64,000 nucleotides of DNA from Pseudocercospora fijiensis CIRAD86 (taxonomy: Eukaryota > Ascomycota > Dothideomycetes > Mycosphaerellales > Mycosphaerellaceae): contig NW_006921532.1 in NCBI RefSeq assembly GCF_000340215.1, positions 8,871,409-8,935,408 of the forward strand, given 5' to 3'. A program made the translations under genes and the position numbers. Every line of letters begins with the position of its first letter. Positions within the stretch are counted from its first letter, which is position 1. The notes under the pieces were generated by a model that had not been told where the DNA came from, made no database searches, and saw nothing but the letters and a program-made list of their open reading frames with translations. Of the stretch, positions 62,567-64,000 are shown one piece after another.

Positions 62567-64000
62567 TGCTCGAGGTGGTCGAGCTTACGCCATAGAACAA
62601 ACCTAGAACTAATAGTCTAGTTCTAGGCCTTGGCGCTGCCGAGGAAACGCCGGTTCCCGTGCGGAACACCTGGCAGCATCACTGTTGCCAACTCCGATTA
62701 CAACAACAACAACAACTCCTTCTCACGCACGGCATGGCATGGCATGGCGTGTTCCAGATCAACCACATTATCATATGCGAAAGGCCCATCAGCGCAACTC
62801 CCGGTCTTCGACGCGCAGTCTATGACTTATTGTGCTCCTATCTGCCAAAAAAAGAAAAATACAAGTCTAGGGCCTGGTTTGGAGCCAATTCACACCCGCG
62901 CTGTGTCAACTGTGACGCTCCAGGCCAGTCGACGATACCGCAATCGCAGCCTCAGTCGAGACGATCGAGCGCTGACTCTCCCTCAAGCAATAGTAGCATT
63001 GACTTTCAGCCCATTTGGTCCCATTGCACACTGGATACACGCCACCTGGGCGTCTGTATAGAAGAGCTTCGTCACACCAGCGCTCCAATGTTCTGCTGCG
63101 GGCACACGTAGAATGGAGTGGAAGGCCAAGTTTTACCGACATTTTGACATGTGCCTAGACCGGGACGTAGCGCACGCATGAGCGTGCTCGAGCACACCGG
63201 CCGAGAAGAATGTTCATTTGAGCGCCCTGCATCGTGCCGTAACGCCGACGACACCCGCCCACAGATAAAACCACCCCGAAGATGCTAGGCCCACCGAGCT
63301 GCTGCCGAAAAAGTTGTTCTACTGTTTGGATTAAGACTCCCTGTAGAGTCCAGACTCCAGAACAGTCGTTGATTTCCGCATGCAAGCGTACGACAAGACC
63401 GCGTCTTAGCACGATTCATGAGCCATAAATGCTGTGTTCGCTGGCCGACGCAATTTGACGAAATAGGATCCGACTCTGACCATTGACGGGCACTGCAATT
63501 ACACCCTCTCGTCCACCTGCTCTACCAATGACAGCTGTTCGACCATCCCTTGCTTCCAAATCGGGCCTTGCCGCAGGCTCGGACCGCCACTGAATATGCT
63601 CTAGGCCACCAAGTTGGGAACGCTGCTGGTCGTACTCAGACTAATAATACCAAGCCTCGAAGCGCGTGCCTGAAAGCTGCGAATGCTCTCAGAGCCGAAT
63701 GCCTTATCGAATGACTCTCGCTCGATCTAGCCTGCTGCAGCGGCACAGTCGTGTACAAGGAATCCAAGACGTGCGTGTGGTCGCATTTTCAGCTTGCGCA
63801 ACATGGCGAGATTGTTTTATTGCCAGTGCTTTGCCGTAATATTCAGCTCCAATCTGACCAGTCATTTCCTGCCCTACCAAACATTTTCAACTCGTCTGCA
63901 TCAGTCAGAACAAGTTCCGATGAGCTATACCTCCCCAAGTTTCGAACCGTTCGAGGATTGGCAGGCTTGGACCTCGTCCCAGGGAATCTGCACGAACAAC
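62567..64000. other. Right end of window, no convincing gene
   Basis: It contains a 10-bp inverted repeat CCTAGAACTA/TAGTTCTAGG (62602-62627) just upstream of the SET gene. It also has a CAA repeat near 62700-62715 and a GGCAT repeat near 62732-62750. Short ORFs on both strands have no recognisable domain. The region is not RIP-mutated. Confidence 0.5.

Overview
The window comes from a filamentous ascomycete (Pezizomycotina). I infer this from short GT-AG introns of about 50-180 nt, MOB1, ATE1, Nudix, P450, SET and ankyrin/CorA-type genes, and heavy repeat-induced point mutation (RIP). A Dothideomycete-like host is plausible but unproven. In the repeats nearly every CpA/TpG has become TpA while CpG survives. 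Transposon frames therefore stay readable but are studded with TAG/TAA where CAG, CAA or TGG once stood.

Bases 1-38,296 are one RIP-degraded nest of transposons resolved by target-site duplications (TSDs). The outer element is Gypsy A2, whose 5' part lies left of the window. Its RNase H/integrase junction holds Gypsy B (1274-13109, TSD ATATA), and B itself holds a LINE (2919-7841, 15-bp TSD). A2's integrase also holds a second copy, Gypsy A1 (13439-35862, TSD TAGGG). A1's gag holds a Copia element (14741-30006, TSD CTTAT). Copia's RT/RNase H junction holds a 9.9-kb hAT transposon (18868-28813, TSD TATCTTAG). The hAT transposase holds a 373-bp hAT MITE (25277-25649). The longest chain is five levels deep.

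The most interesting content is the hAT element. Besides a multi-exon transposase it carries two genes for histone H3-like proteins (22129-22722 and 20134-20836, minus strand) and at least three cargo genes I do not recognise. Clusters of GTAGCCGGC-type repeats lie mainly in its introns and spacers. For one H3 gene, removing two introns restores the H3 motif G-T-V-A-L-R exactly at the junction and keeps the frame. All of these copies are dead through RIP, but the ancestral element appears to have mobilised H3 variants. Gypsy B is also unusual: it contains a complete tRNA-Pro-like structure with a 95-nt insert and an antisense ORF with Zn2Cys6-type spacing.

Bases about 38,460-46,066 are single-copy DNA with an ankyrin/CorA-like membrane protein, MOB1 and a Nudix hydrolase. 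A pogo/Fot1-like transposon (46067-49327, TSD TA) follows, then ATE1 arginyltransferase (six exons, 49591-51462) and a gene-poor stretch. A PIF/Harbinger transposon (53664-57495, TSD TAA) comes next, then a cytochrome P450 (58761-60401) and a SET-domain protein (60542-62566, minus). The last 1.4 kb shows no convincing gene. The host genes are unrelated in function and separately transcribed; I see no gene cluster.
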